A DNA stretch of 64,000 nt, taken from positions 22,448-86,447 of the forward strand of contig NZ_JACSET010000005.1 of NCBI RefSeq assembly GCF_014334325.1. Reading direction: 5' to 3'. Of the stretch, positions 52,344 through 61,363 are shown one piece after another. Source of the stretch: Treponema sp. Marseille-Q4130. GTDB lineage: Bacteria > Spirochaetota > Spirochaetia > Treponematales > Treponemataceae. The notes below the pieces were generated by a model, which made no database searches, was not told the DNA's origin, and saw only the letters and a program-made list of their open reading frames with translations. The position numbers and the translations under genes are program-made. Position 1 is the first letter of the stretch. Every line of letters starts with the position of its first letter.

Positions 52344-53192
52344 TCATTGCATCTTTTCCAGTACGCTTCCTATGTCGCCGTCTATGCATATCGAGCGCCC
52401 GCGGATTTCGTCGGGACAGAGCGCTTCGCCGTAATTGATGCACGCGTAGACCGAACGCGGGTTGTCGGCGCACATACGCCAAAACGGGTATTTGATGATG
52501 CCGGGCGTATTCGAACCGACGCCCAATTCCAAAAGGAGGATGTTCGCATTTTTATGCGCTTCGATAAAATCGCCGTAGCGCTCGGCGGCCCGGTGCCAGC
52601 CCTCGTCTTCCACGAATGTCGAATCGCTTCGAAGGTTCATCGACATCGGTTTTCCGCATCTCGGACAGTACGGAATCAAATCGGACGGGATGCGCATGTC
52701 TTTTTGCGTTTCGACCATTTTGCGGACGGCCTCTTCGTTGTTGTAGGTTTTGTTGTGGCAGGGAACGGAACACTGCCATAAACCGTAGTCGCCCTGCGTG
52801 TAAAAGAGCCGCGCCTTATCAAAGCCCGCTTTTTGAAAACAGTGATCGACGTTCGTCGTCAGCACAAAATAATTTTTACCGTCCGCAAGCTTATGCAGAT
52901 TTTCGTAAACCGGTTTCGGCGCGTCGGTATAGCGGTTTATCATAATGTAACGGCTCCAATATGCCCAAAATTCTTCGAGCGTTTTAAACGGATAAAATCC
53001 GCCCGAATACATATCGGTAAAGCCGTATTTTTTTCGAAAGTCCGAAAAATATTTTTCAAAGCGCTCGCCCGAATAAGTAAATCCCGCCGAAGTCGAAAGA
53101 CCCGCCCCCGCTCCGATGAGCAGTGCATCCGCTTTCGAAAGCGCTTCATTCAGCCGTTCAATGAGCGGCAAAAATTCATTTGCAAATTCCAT
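52344..53192 (-). CDS. Sirtuin of class M type (SirTM-like)
   Basis: 282 residues with a sirtuin Rossmann fold: GAGAGLSTSAGFTYSG (27-42), TTNVDHCFQKAGF (112-124) and zinc cysteines at 141/145 and 176/179. Where sirtuins have the catalytic His before Gly, this protein has Gln133 (YTQGDYG). That change marks class M sirtuins, which ADP-ribosylate a lipoylated GcvH-like partner and normally sit beside a macrodomain gene. No macrodomain, GcvH-L or LplA gene is in this window, so either the partners are elsewhere or the protein works alone. Confidence 0.8.
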   Translation of the reverse strand: MEFANEFLPLIERLNEALSKADALLIGAGAGLSTSAGFTYSGERFEKYFSDFRKKYGFTDMYSGGFYPFKTLEEFWAYWSRYIMINRYTDAPKPVYENLHKLADGKNYFVLTTNVDHCFQKAGFDKARLFYTQGDYGLWQCSVPCHNKTYNNEEAVRKMVETQKDMRIPSDLIPYCPRCGKPMSMNLRSDSTFVEDEGWHRAAERYGDFIEAHKNANILLLELGVGSNTPGIIKYPFWRMCADNPRSVYACINYGEALCPDEIRGRSICIDGDIGSVLEKMQ

Positions 53193-53624
53193 AATCCTTT
53201 CCTGAATCTTTTTCTATAAAAATTTAACGAGCCGGCATGCTGTTTTTTCACCTTTTCTTTTTTTCATTTTGCAGTCAGCCTGTTAAAATGAATATCCATC
53301 AGAACCTCTCCGTACTTCTTATACAAAAACAGCACAAAAATCTAGTGTTTTCTACGGTATGTACTTTAGCGATGTATTGTGCGGTGTTATCAACGACGGT
53401 AACCTCAAAGCTCCGCGGGCGGCTGAAAAAATAAACACGACTGCTTGCTGCCAATTGAAAATATACGGCGTATACGCTGCACAGCATCATTACAAGTGTG
53501 CTTCATTATCTGACGATTGACAGTTTGCCGCACGTTATGAGAGAATCGAATCGGTCAAAAGAGTATCAAAAACTTTGGGCAGCACATAAGCACCCTGCTC
53601 TAAGTTATATATTGAGAGAGATAG
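53193..53624. other. Spacer without a convincing gene
   Basis: 432 bases, T-rich at the sirtuin end. Short open frames exist on both strands, for example 53299-53490 (-) and one from 53537 (+) that overlaps the next gene. None has a ribosome site or recognisable product. Possible decayed coding sequence. Confidence 0.5.
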
Positions 53625-54011
53625 ATGAGACTGTGGCATCAAGATATGATCGGCAAACTCCCGCGTCAACAGCTGTTGGGACAACATAGGGAGTGCTGTG
53701 CCTTGCGCGGAAACGGCTGGGGCAGGCAGCATGCAACTGTCAATTATGTTTTTCGTTATTCACCCTATCTGCTTTATCGTTATCACCGACTCATTATGGC
53801 AGAGATGAATCGGCGAGGCTACAGGGTCAGTCCCGAATGGTTGGACAAAAACTATCGCGGTAAGAGATGTCCGGCATATAATAATTTAGAGGTCATTGAA
53901 GTACCCAATCCCATATATACCGAACATGATGATTGCTATTATCGTGACTGTCTCAAGAATTTGGAAACCAAGGGAATTCATTTGGATTACTATTGTGGAG
54001 CTCCGCTATAA
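53625..54011 (+). CDS. Pyrimidine-dimer DNA glycosylase-like protein (TIGR02328/Pyr_excise)
   Basis: 128 residues matching the short bacterial family related to T4 endonuclease V: MRLWHQDMIGKLPRQQLLGQ, then HRECCALRGNGW, VFRYSPYLLYRYH and EWLDKNYRGKRCP. The N-terminus keeps the LPRQQLLGQHRE block conserved in the group. T4 endonuclease V cuts at UV dimers, but activity of these relatives is uncertain. A GAGAGAG stretch precedes the ATG. Confidence 0.78.
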   Translation: MRLWHQDMIGKLPRQQLLGQHRECCALRGNGWGRQHATVNYVFRYSPYLLYRYHRLIMAEMNRRGYRVSPEWLDKNYRGKRCPAYNNLEVIEVPNPIYTEHDDCYYRDCLKNLETKGIHLDYYCGAPL

Positions 54012-54106
54012 AAAGAAAGTCATTGTTCATGGCTTTTTTTCTCCGGAGGTTTCCCTCACTCCGTTCGGATGGGGAAAAATCTGACAGTGGAAAAAAAACT
54101 TAAAAA

Positions 54107-54115
54107 TGGTATAAT
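54107..54115 (+). promoter_or_regulatory. Extended -10 promoter of the ketopantoate-reductase-like gene
   Basis: TGGTATAAT: TATAAT at 54110-54115 with the TGn extension and no good -35 element. The gene starts 50 bp downstream after an AGAGGTG site. Confidence 0.55.
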
Positions 54116-54164
54116 ATTACAAACATTGAGTAAAACAAATTAGAATTTGTAGAGGTGTATATAA

Positions 54165-55118
54165 ATGAAAATATGTATTTTAGGCTTAGGTGTGATAGGT
54201 ACAACTTATGGATATGTATTTCAAAAAGCAGGACATCAGATTGAGCATTTAGTTAGGGAAAATAAAAAACAAAATGTTCCAGCAAAGCTGAATATAACTA
54301 TATTAGACGGACGTTATGATAATAAGGGAGAAGAAAAAACAGATACATACACTGTAAATCTTGCAAAACCGGATACAAGTTATGACTTTATTCTTTTGAG
54401 TGTTTCACGCGGAAAAATAAAAGATGCTATAGCAACACTTTCGCAAAACAACATTACGGGAAGTTTGATATTATTCTGTAACTTTTGGAACAGTCGCAAA
54501 GAGATTGAAGAAATAGTAGGTAATTTTAAATACATTATAGGATTTCCTACTGCTGGTGGAAGTATGATACAGCAAGAGTTGAACTGTGTTCTATTTGGCC
54601 ATATAATGCTTGAAAGCAAGGAAAAAGCAAGCATTCCAAACTATAGAGATTTGATAGAACTTCTTAAATCTACAGACCTAAAAACAGAAGTTCCTTATGA
54701 TATGGTGGAATGGATATGGATTCACATGGCAATAAATGCAGGTGTTACTTCTACTGCTGCACGAGCAGGAAAAATTGATGACCCAAAACAGCTTGCGATT
54801 AATCTTATGAGAGATTCCCACGCATTATCTATAGCAGTGAAATCGATAAGAGAAACTGTTAAAGTAGTAAAAGCTAGAGGGGTCAATTTGAAATTATATA
54901 AAAATGAACTTCTTCCTTACAAAATACCTTCTGCTGTCGCAGGTATGATAATGAAACGAATGTTTGCAGGAAATGAGCTCACAAGCAGAATTATGACGTT
55001 ACATAATGATGTAAAAGACATTATGTATGGATGTAAAAGTATTTATGAGGCTGGGAAGCAAGAAAATCTGGATTTACCCTTATTTTATTCAAATATGGAT
55101 AAAATCTTTAATAGATAA
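54165..55118 (+). CDS. Ketopantoate reductase-family (ApbA/PanE-like) protein
   Basis: 317 residues. The NAD(P)-binding start is KICILGLGVIGTTYG with GLGVIG at 7-12; the ApbA C-terminal domain is suggested by WIWIHMAINAGVTS. True PanE enzymes reduce ketopantoate for pantothenate; the active-site residues of PanE are not clearly matched, so another 2-oxoacid or an unrelated substrate is possible. The gene is visibly AT-rich and uses AT-ending codons, unlike nearly all neighbours, which points to recent transfer. Confidence 0.72.
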   Translation: MKICILGLGVIGTTYGYVFQKAGHQIEHLVRENKKQNVPAKLNITILDGRYDNKGEEKTDTYTVNLAKPDTSYDFILLSVSRGKIKDAIATLSQNNITGSLILFCNFWNSRKEIEEIVGNFKYIIGFPTAGGSMIQQELNCVLFGHIMLESKEKASIPNYRDLIELLKSTDLKTEVPYDMVEWIWIHMAINAGVTSTAARAGKIDDPKQLAINLMRDSHALSIAVKSIRETVKVVKARGVNLKLYKNELLPYKIPSAVAGMIMKRMFAGNELTSRIMTLHNDVKDIMYGCKSIYEAGKQENLDLPLFYSNMDKIFNR

Positions 55119-55641
55119 ATTCGTAGATAAATTCAGCTTCATAAATTCCAGTTTGTCTAATTGAATATAACAATTTGAGAAACAGTAAATCAAAAAGGTT
55201 TGCTGTTTTTTGTTGCTCAATTTTCAAAAAATCGTCCATAGACATAAAAAGGTACTTGACAAAATGCTCTCTGGGGCACAAAGGAAGATATTAAGCCCTA
55301 TACCGATGGCGAGTTCTACAACAATGTTCTGCTGACACAAACAGAAAGAATCACCATCATTACCATCTTATTATAACATACAGTGCGAAACGTTGAACAC
55401 TGTACCCGATGCTCTGCGATAGGGAATGTTGATTGCCGACAGAATCTTTCGCGTGCGTATGTGTGTTACTATTAAAAACTTTTCCGTCTTTTCCTCCGGG
55501 AATTCGTTTTTGTTTTTTATACTATCATAAACCGATTGAGAAAGGCTGAGAGAAAAATCGAATCAATTAAAAAGCGCCGATCAAATACGCAGTCGCATCG
55601 ATCGGCGCTTCCTTATTTTATCTGAAGCTTGCTATTCGGCT
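55119..55641. other. Spacer with a possible gene remnant
   Basis: 523 bases without a full gene. On the plus strand 55258-55377 is open without a start and reads as plausible protein (ALWGTKEDIKPYTDGEFYNN) before a stop. It may be the end of a lost gene. The terminator of the anion transporter gene lies at 55572-55610. Confidence 0.4.
55572..55610 (-). terminator. Terminator of the anion transporter operon
   Basis: Perfect 11-bp stem (AAGCGCCGATC/GATCGGCGCTT) with a 17-base loop, and TTTTTAATT following on the minus strand. Confidence 0.85.
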
Positions 55642-56883
55642 TCAGACGTAAATGATGTAGCACAAAGCGGTCGTAGCGATCCAGAATAAAATCAAAAGCG
55701 GCGCGCCGCATTTCAAATAATCTTTCATCGTATATCCGCCGGCTTCCCACACGAGAAGGTTCGGCCCCGTTCCGAACGGAGTCGCAAACGCACCCGATGC
55801 GCACACGGAAACGGCCATCGCTCCGGCAAGGGGATTGATCCCCGCCGCCTGACAAACCAATATGGCGATCGGCAACATCAATACGGTCGCCGACGAGTTC
55901 AGCAAAAATTGGGTGACGATGAGCATGATGAGCGCTATGGCGGCTATCAACAGTACCGGCGGCAAACCGTGCAGCGCGGGGCTCAGCAGATCGACGATGT
56001 ATTTTGCAGCTCCCGTTTTAACCAACGCTTTGCTGAGAGGGAAAATACCGCCGACTAAAAAGACGGTCGTGACGCTGAACGATTTGATCGCCTCTTTGGC
56101 GGACAGGCAGCCGGTAAGGACGACGAGGATAGCCCCGAAAACTCCTGCGATGTGCATCGGCACGATCTTTGTCGCCATCGCGACAATGACCGCCAAAAAG
56201 ATGAGCGCCACGGTTACCATTTTGGCGGGATTTTTTTCGCTCTTTCTTTCGACGTCTTCCGATTCGATGTCTTTTACGGGCAGCAGTTTGGTTCCGATGA
56301 GCGCCATATAAATCATACCGACGATAAGAAGCGGGAGACCGATCTTTGTGTATTCGAAAAATCCGAACTCGCGCAAGCCCATATCTTTGAGCATACCGTT
56401 TGCGACGATGTGCGGAGTCGTTCCGATGAGGGTTATGGTTCCGCCGAGAGAAGCCGCATAGGCGAGCGCCATGAGCAATTTTGATTTGGGCACATTCGCT
56501 TTTTCGGCCATAGAGCCGACGATCGGCATCAAACAGGCGGTCGTACCCGTATCGTTCAAAAATGCGGAAAGTCCTCCGCCGACGATCGACGTTCCGATAA
56601 TCAAGCCCCTTTCGGTTTTGCCGATGAGCCCGATTATTTTCCCGCCTATAAAGTCGGCAAGTCCCGTTTTAAAGAAGGCCTCCCCGACCACGACGAGTCC
56701 CATAAAAAATACTACCGTAGTATTTCCGAATTCCGCATAGGCCGTACCGCCGTCTATTATTTTAAATGCGGCTAAAACGGCGGGGATCGCAGCACCGATC
56801 AAAACCGGATGCACGGGTTGCCATACGAGCAAAATGATAACAACAACAAAAATGATGCATGTTATTATTGCAGGTATTGTCAT
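55642..56883 (-). CDS. SLC13/DASS-type anion transporter
   Basis: 413-residue permease with about 11-12 membrane segments. Paired family signatures are present in each half: SAFLNDTGTTACLMPIV, then FLLNSSATVLMLP, the re-entrant helix-pin motifs that bind sodium and a carboxylate, sulfate or similar anion. GTNP-like loops read GTTPHIVAN and GTGPNLLVW. It lies 20 bp after a UroD-like gene and shares its promoter, so it probably imports that enzyme's substrate. Confidence 0.85.
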   Translation of the reverse strand: MTIPAIITCIIFVVVIILLVWQPVHPVLIGAAIPAVLAAFKIIDGGTAYAEFGNTTVVFFMGLVVVGEAFFKTGLADFIGGKIIGLIGKTERGLIIGTSIVGGGLSAFLNDTGTTACLMPIVGSMAEKANVPKSKLLMALAYAASLGGTITLIGTTPHIVANGMLKDMGLREFGFFEYTKIGLPLLIVGMIYMALIGTKLLPVKDIESEDVERKSEKNPAKMVTVALIFLAVIVAMATKIVPMHIAGVFGAILVVLTGCLSAKEAIKSFSVTTVFLVGGIFPLSKALVKTGAAKYIVDLLSPALHGLPPVLLIAAIALIMLIVTQFLLNSSATVLMLPIAILVCQAAGINPLAGAMAVSVCASGAFATPFGTGPNLLVWEAGGYTMKDYLKCGAPLLILFWIATTALCYIIYV

Positions 56884-56903
56884 GTTAATTTTTCCTCCTT
56901 GTT

Positions 56904-57935
56904 TTACAAATTAACACTATTTCTGAACGCCTTCAGTTCCGCATCGCTTGTATGTATCGAAACGGAACAATAGGGCGCTAAAATAAACGGGATACCTTTA
57001 TCGGCTTGCAGTTCTTTTTCGGCAAGCTCACCGATTTTCTTTTCGGCTCCGGTACCGAAGATCATTTCATCGACGCCGCCCATCGGCACGATTTTTTTTA
57101 AAAATTTTTGCGATTCACTGATGGACGGATTATCTTCACCGCCCTGATCCCAATGAAGGATGTCGATCGGATAATCGGCAAATCTTTGAGGATTGCTTTT
57201 GATGCCGCATGTATGGTAGATGATCAATCCTCCGTCTTTTTTTACTTCGTTTAAGAATTTCAAATCGTATTTTTTGACATAGGTTTGCCATTCGTCTTCT
57301 CTCATATAGCCCGTTCTCGCCCACGAAATGCCCGCATAGAAAAAACCGTCTATACCCGTTTTTTTCAACGCTTTCCAATAAGCAATATACGTATCGGTGA
57401 TATTTTCGAGGGCGGCTTCCAATTCTTTTCCGCGGTTTTTAATAATGTCGAAAATTTTATTATCTTTTCTGTCGGCGGGAAAATGACGGCGTACAAAGGG
57501 GCATTCGAACACATTGGTTATGACCGTCAGCGGCGTAAACAGCGTATGCACGGTCGGAATATCTTCATCGGATCTTTCTTTAATGAGCCTGGCGGCTTCG
57601 ACATGATCCTGAAGCGTTTGATTACTCATATCTTTTTTATCGAAAACGGACAGATCGTCAAAGCTCGTCGCCCGTGCAATTTTTTTCGGAAATATTTCCT
57701 GCACGTAATGTTCGTAATCGAAAACGTCGCCCCATACTTCCTGCATAAAAACCGCCGAGGGATGTATTTTCATAATATCCCAGTCGTATTTTTTTTGCCA
57801 GTCGAGCATAATGTCCGCCAAGTCCGACGGCTTTCTTTCCAAGTTCGGAAAATGCCGGTATGCGGTAACGGGCGGTCTGTCCGGCAGTTTTCCGTTCAAT
57901 ACGCATTCAAGTCTTTGTCGTTTTGTAAGTCTCAT
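56904..57935 (-). CDS. UroD-fold methyltransferase-like protein
   Basis: 343-residue protein of the uroporphyrinogen decarboxylase superfamily (start region QRLECVLNGKLPDRPPVTAY). It is unlikely to be HemE: it has the zinc-site pattern of corrinoid or CoM methyltransferases, His241 and Cys243 (IIYHTCG) and a third candidate ligand, Cys323, in LAPYCSVSIHT. Such proteins move methyl groups from methylamines, methoxy compounds or similar. No corrinoid protein gene is adjacent. It heads an operon with an anion transporter, under a strong promoter. Confidence 0.75.
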   Translation of the reverse strand: MRLTKRQRLECVLNGKLPDRPPVTAYRHFPNLERKPSDLADIMLDWQKKYDWDIMKIHPSAVFMQEVWGDVFDYEHYVQEIFPKKIARATSFDDLSVFDKKDMSNQTLQDHVEAARLIKERSDEDIPTVHTLFTPLTVITNVFECPFVRRHFPADRKDNKIFDIIKNRGKELEAALENITDTYIAYWKALKKTGIDGFFYAGISWARTGYMREDEWQTYVKKYDLKFLNEVKKDGGLIIYHTCGIKSNPQRFADYPIDILHWDQGGEDNPSISESQKFLKKIVPMGGVDEMIFGTGAEKKIGELAEKELQADKGIPFILAPYCSVSIHTSDAELKAFRNSVNL

Positions 57936-57993
57936 AATTTTCTACCCCTCGATTTTTAAAACTCACCGAAAAACCCGTTAGATATTGCCGCCC

Positions 57994-58022
57994 ATTCTAA
58001 CAGCACTTCTCCGTGTTGTCAA
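57994..58022 (-). promoter_or_regulatory. Promoter of the UroD-like/anion transporter operon
   Basis: On the minus strand: TTGACA (58022-58017), 17-bp spacer, TAGAAT (57999-57994). The leader to ATG 57935 is about 52 bases and ends with a GAGGGG site. Confidence 0.8.
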
Positions 58023-58041
58023 ATGATTTTTAAAAAATTGC

Positions 58042-58071
58042 TTGCATAACAAGCGTTTCGAGTGATACACT
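58042..58071 (+). promoter_or_regulatory. uvrD promoter, predicted leaderless
   Basis: TTGCAT (58042-58047), 18-bp spacer, TACACT (58066-58071), then seven bases to ATG 58079. No ribosome site. Confidence 0.6.
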
Positions 58072-58078
58072 GTGCGCC

Positions 58079-60094
58079 ATGCCCGAGCTCGACATACATG
58101 CATTGAAAACGGAACTCAATCCCGAACAGCTGCGCGCCGTCACGACGATAGCAGGTCCTATTTTGATTATCGCCGGAGCGGGAAGCGGCAAAACGAGAGT
58201 CATCACGTACCGCATCGCGCACATGCTCGACGAGGGTATTCCGCAAAGTGCGATCCTTGCGCTGACCTTTACGAATAAAGCCGCGCGCGAAATGGAAGAG
58301 CGTGTCAAATCGCTGACGGGCAAAAAACTGCAAAACCTCACGGTATCCACGTTTCACGCATTCGGCGTGCGCATTCTCAGACAGGACATCGACAAATTGG
58401 GCTGGCGGGAAAATTTTTCGATTTACGACGAAACCGACAAAGCCTCCCTCATCAAAGAAAGCGCGCGGGAACTGCAGTTCACATCCGATGCGCTCGACTT
58501 ATACAAAATCGCAAACCTTTTTTCAAATATAAAAACCGGGCGCAAAAATTGGGAGACGGCAAACGATATGTACCGCGCGCTTTACGAATCGTACGAGCAG
58601 GGATTGAAGCTGTACAACGCGGTCGACTTCGACGATCTCATCATGCTGCCGATCCGCCTGTTCCATGAACACCCCGACGTGCTCGCAAAATACCGCTCCC
58701 GCTACACGTACATCATGGTCGACGAATTTCAGGACACAAGTCATCAGCAGTACGAACTCATGCGCCTCCTTGCCGATAAAAATATCGCGGTCGTCGGAGA
58801 CGACGATCAATCGATCTACAGCTGGAGAGGCGCCGATTATCAAAACATCGTGCAGTTCGAAAAGGATTTTCCGAGTGTCAAGGAAATCCGCCTCGAACAG
58901 AACTACCGTTCGACCGAAACGATTTTAAGCGCGGCGAACGGCGTCATATCGCACAACACGAACCGCAAAGACAAAAAACTTTGGAGCGGCAACGGTTCGG
59001 GAAAGCCTATCGAACTGTTTATGCCGGAAAACGAAAGCGCCGAAGCGGATTTTATCGCCGAAAGCATTCAAGGCATCGCGATGGAAGAGAGGCGCACATA
59101 CGACGATTTCGGCATACTCATGCGCGCAAACTCGCAGAGCCGCGCGATCGAAGAAGCCCTGCTCCAAGCGAACATTCCCTATACGATGAGCGGCGGTACG
59201 AGTTTTTTCGAACGGCTCGAAATAAAAGATATCGTAAGCTATCTGCGCGTCGCGGCAAATCAAAGCGACGACATCAATCTGCTTCGGATCATCAATACGC
59301 CGCGGCGGGGCATCGGACGGAGTACGATTTCGGCGATAAACGAAACGGCCAAGCAAAATGCGAGCACGCTGTGGGATGCGATCCGCTATCTGCAAAAAGA
59401 TCCCGCAGGAGCGCTTTCCGATTCGGCAAAAAAATCGCTCGGAGAATTCGTCGATACGATCGAAGGCGCAAGGGCGAAGCTTTTCGGCGGACGAGGACTT
59501 GCAAACAAAGTCCGCGAACTCATCGACGACGTACAGTACCGCGACTACATCATCGGCGAATTTCAAAAAAACGAAAAAGCGGTGCGATTTAAATTGCAGA
59601 ATATCGAAACGCTGCTTATGTCGATCGAAACGTGGGAAAACAATCCCGACAATTTCGATCCGAGTCTGTTCAATTATTTGAACCGCATTACGCTCTTGAG
59701 CCGCGACGATATCGAAGACGACGGCGGCAAAGGCAAAGTCAATTTGATGACGATCCACGCGTCGAAGGGGCTCGAATTTCCCGTCGTGTTTATTGCGGGA
59801 GCTGAAGAAGGGCTTATGCCGCACGCGCGTTCGGTCGAAGAAACGGACGGAGATGTCGAAGAAGAGAGACGCCTTTTTTACGTCGCGATCACGCGCGCAC
59901 GGGACAAATTATTGATTACGTCGTGCCAAAAGAGGAGGCGCATGCAGGCAACGGTCGAATGCACGCCGTCGCGTTTTCTTGAAGAGATACCGGAAAATCT
60001 CGTCGAATATCACGAAGCGAAAAAAGCGGAGCCGGTGAGCGAAGATAAAGCACACGATTATTTTGCCGACATGCTGAAAAAGCTCAAAAGCTGA
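58079..60094 (+). CDS. UvrD/PcrA/Rep-type DNA helicase
   Basis: Superfamily 1A 3'-5' helicase of 671 residues, close to Rep and PcrA. Motifs in order: LNPEQLRAV, Walker A AGAGSGKT (32-39), LALTFTNKAAREM, VDEFQDTS, GDDDQSIYSWRGA, LEQNYRSTETIL, NLMTIHASKGLEFPVVF and LFYVAITRARD. It acts in repair and in clearing forks. Sequence does not tell UvrD from PcrA or Rep. Confidence 0.93.
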   Translation: MPELDIHALKTELNPEQLRAVTTIAGPILIIAGAGSGKTRVITYRIAHMLDEGIPQSAILALTFTNKAAREMEERVKSLTGKKLQNLTVSTFHAFGVRILRQDIDKLGWRENFSIYDETDKASLIKESARELQFTSDALDLYKIANLFSNIKTGRKNWETANDMYRALYESYEQGLKLYNAVDFDDLIMLPIRLFHEHPDVLAKYRSRYTYIMVDEFQDTSHQQYELMRLLADKNIAVVGDDDQSIYSWRGADYQNIVQFEKDFPSVKEIRLEQNYRSTETILSAANGVISHNTNRKDKKLWSGNGSGKPIELFMPENESAEADFIAESIQGIAMEERRTYDDFGILMRANSQSRAIEEALLQANIPYTMSGGTSFFERLEIKDIVSYLRVAANQSDDINLLRIINTPRRGIGRSTISAINETAKQNASTLWDAIRYLQKDPAGALSDSAKKSLGEFVDTIEGARAKLFGGRGLANKVRELIDDVQYRDYIIGEFQKNEKAVRFKLQNIETLLMSIETWENNPDNFDPSLFNYLNRITLLSRDDIEDDGGKGKVNLMTIHASKGLEFPVVFIAGAEEGLMPHARSVEETDGDVEEERRLFYVAITRARDKLLITSCQKRRRMQATVECTPSRFLEEIPENLVEYHEAKKAEPVSEDKAHDYFADMLKKLKS

Positions 60095-60306
60095 AATCTC
60101 AGGCGGTGCAGTGTGTACAATGCGCGGGAGCGAACCGGCGGGTGTGCGGTGTGTAGGCTCGCACAAACCGACGAGAGTGCGTACGCTCGCGCGAGTGCGG
60201 CATATACGAAAGCACGCGATTCGTATGAGCGGGAGTCCCATGTACGAAACGGTCGCTCACCGGCGGAAACTCCGTCGTTCGCCGCGGCGCAAACCGGGCA
60301 CATCTT

Positions 60307-61353
60307 CTACAATTCGGACGGCGGCGTTATGCGGTAGAGTTCGACATTCGCGTCTTGAAAATTCGAAGAACACAGGTACTTGCCGTCGCTTGAAATGCCG
60401 AGCCCCGTCGGCTGATTGCCGCCTTCCACCTCCTGCACGATTTTCCACGAGTCGATATCGATAACGGAAAGCCTGCCGTTGACAGGGCTGCGTTTCGTGT
60501 AATCTTCGGGATCGTTCGGTCCGCGGGAAGAAACGAAAAGATAGCTGCCGTAAAGGGCTATCGTATTCGGATTGGAAAAAACGCGTATCGAACGCGCGAT
60601 CGTAAATCGTATTAAATCGATTTCATATACCGAACAGTGATACATATCGCTCACATAGGCTTTCGTTTCGTCGGCATTTATAACGATATGGCGCATCGCA
60701 GCTTTTTCTTTTTCGATCGCTTGTATGAGAGAGCCCGATTCGGTATCGAATTTTTGAATGGAGCCGCCGCCGAAACACAAAACGATGAGAGAGGCGCCGC
60801 CTGAAGTAAACGCCGTTCCGCGAGGCTCTCTTCCCGTCTTGAGCGTACGCACGAGGCTTCCCGTTTCGTAGTCGATGAGGCTTACGGTATTCGACACCCA
60901 ATTCGAAACGGCAAGCATATTTTTTTCGCTCGACCACGAAATGAATTTCGGCCAAACGCCGAGCGTTTTGATTTCCCTTCGATACGTAAATCCGGGCCAC
61001 GCGTATTCGTAGATATAACCGGTCGTCATCTGCGAAATAAAAAACGCGTTTTTTTCGGCGATGAACAGAGCTTCGGCAAAACCTTTTTGCGCCGAACGCG
61101 GAGGAAAAATCGTACGCACACTTTGATCGCCGGTCTGTACAATTTGAAAGCCTGCATCGTCGAGGAGCGGCAGGGCTATGCAGCTTCCGTCGGGAGAAAA
61201 GACGACCTGCTTCGGCTGCTTTCCGCACGAAACGGTATGCAGTTTTGTGAGGATCGGAGGCTCCTGCGGTTTTGCACTTTCTCCGGCAGCGAAAGACACG
61301 GCGCACAATAAAACCGAAAGCGAAAAAATCATCCGCACTTTTTTGGTCGCCAT
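60307..61353 (-). CDS. Exported beta-propeller (YncE/WD40-like) protein
   Basis: 348 residues with a signal peptide (about 1-23, MATKKVRMIFSLSVLLCAVS). Repeats of about 42 residues follow, typical of YVTN/YncE propellers: QPKQVVFSPDGSCIALPL, NTVSLIDYETGSLVRTLKTG, REPRGTAFTSGGASLIVLC, RLSVIDIDSWKIVQEVEGG and QPTGLGISSDGKYL. A binding or scaffold role in the periplasm is likely. It lies 10 bp after the ABC-F gene. Confidence 0.8.
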   Translation of the reverse strand: MATKKVRMIFSLSVLLCAVSFAAGESAKPQEPPILTKLHTVSCGKQPKQVVFSPDGSCIALPLLDDAGFQIVQTGDQSVRTIFPPRSAQKGFAEALFIAEKNAFFISQMTTGYIYEYAWPGFTYRREIKTLGVWPKFISWSSEKNMLAVSNWVSNTVSLIDYETGSLVRTLKTGREPRGTAFTSGGASLIVLCFGGGSIQKFDTESGSLIQAIEKEKAAMRHIVINADETKAYVSDMYHCSVYEIDLIRFTIARSIRVFSNPNTIALYGSYLFVSSRGPNDPEDYTKRSPVNGRLSVIDIDSWKIVQEVEGGNQPTGLGISSDGKYLCSSNFQDANVELYRITPPSEL

Positions 61354-61363
61354 GTACCCTCGC

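Noticed and set aside
53299-53490. 63-codon minus-strand frame
   Set aside because: No ribosome site, odd composition and no similarity I recognise; left as spacer.
53537-53689. Short plus-strand frame overlapping the DNA glycosylase-like gene
   Set aside because: The downstream gene has a clear family match in another frame; this one lacks a ribosome site.
60095-60306. Possible gene or terminator in the GC-rich 212-base gap between uvrD and the beta-propeller gene
   Set aside because: No T-run follows any stem, and the open frames have no start signals or recognisable product.
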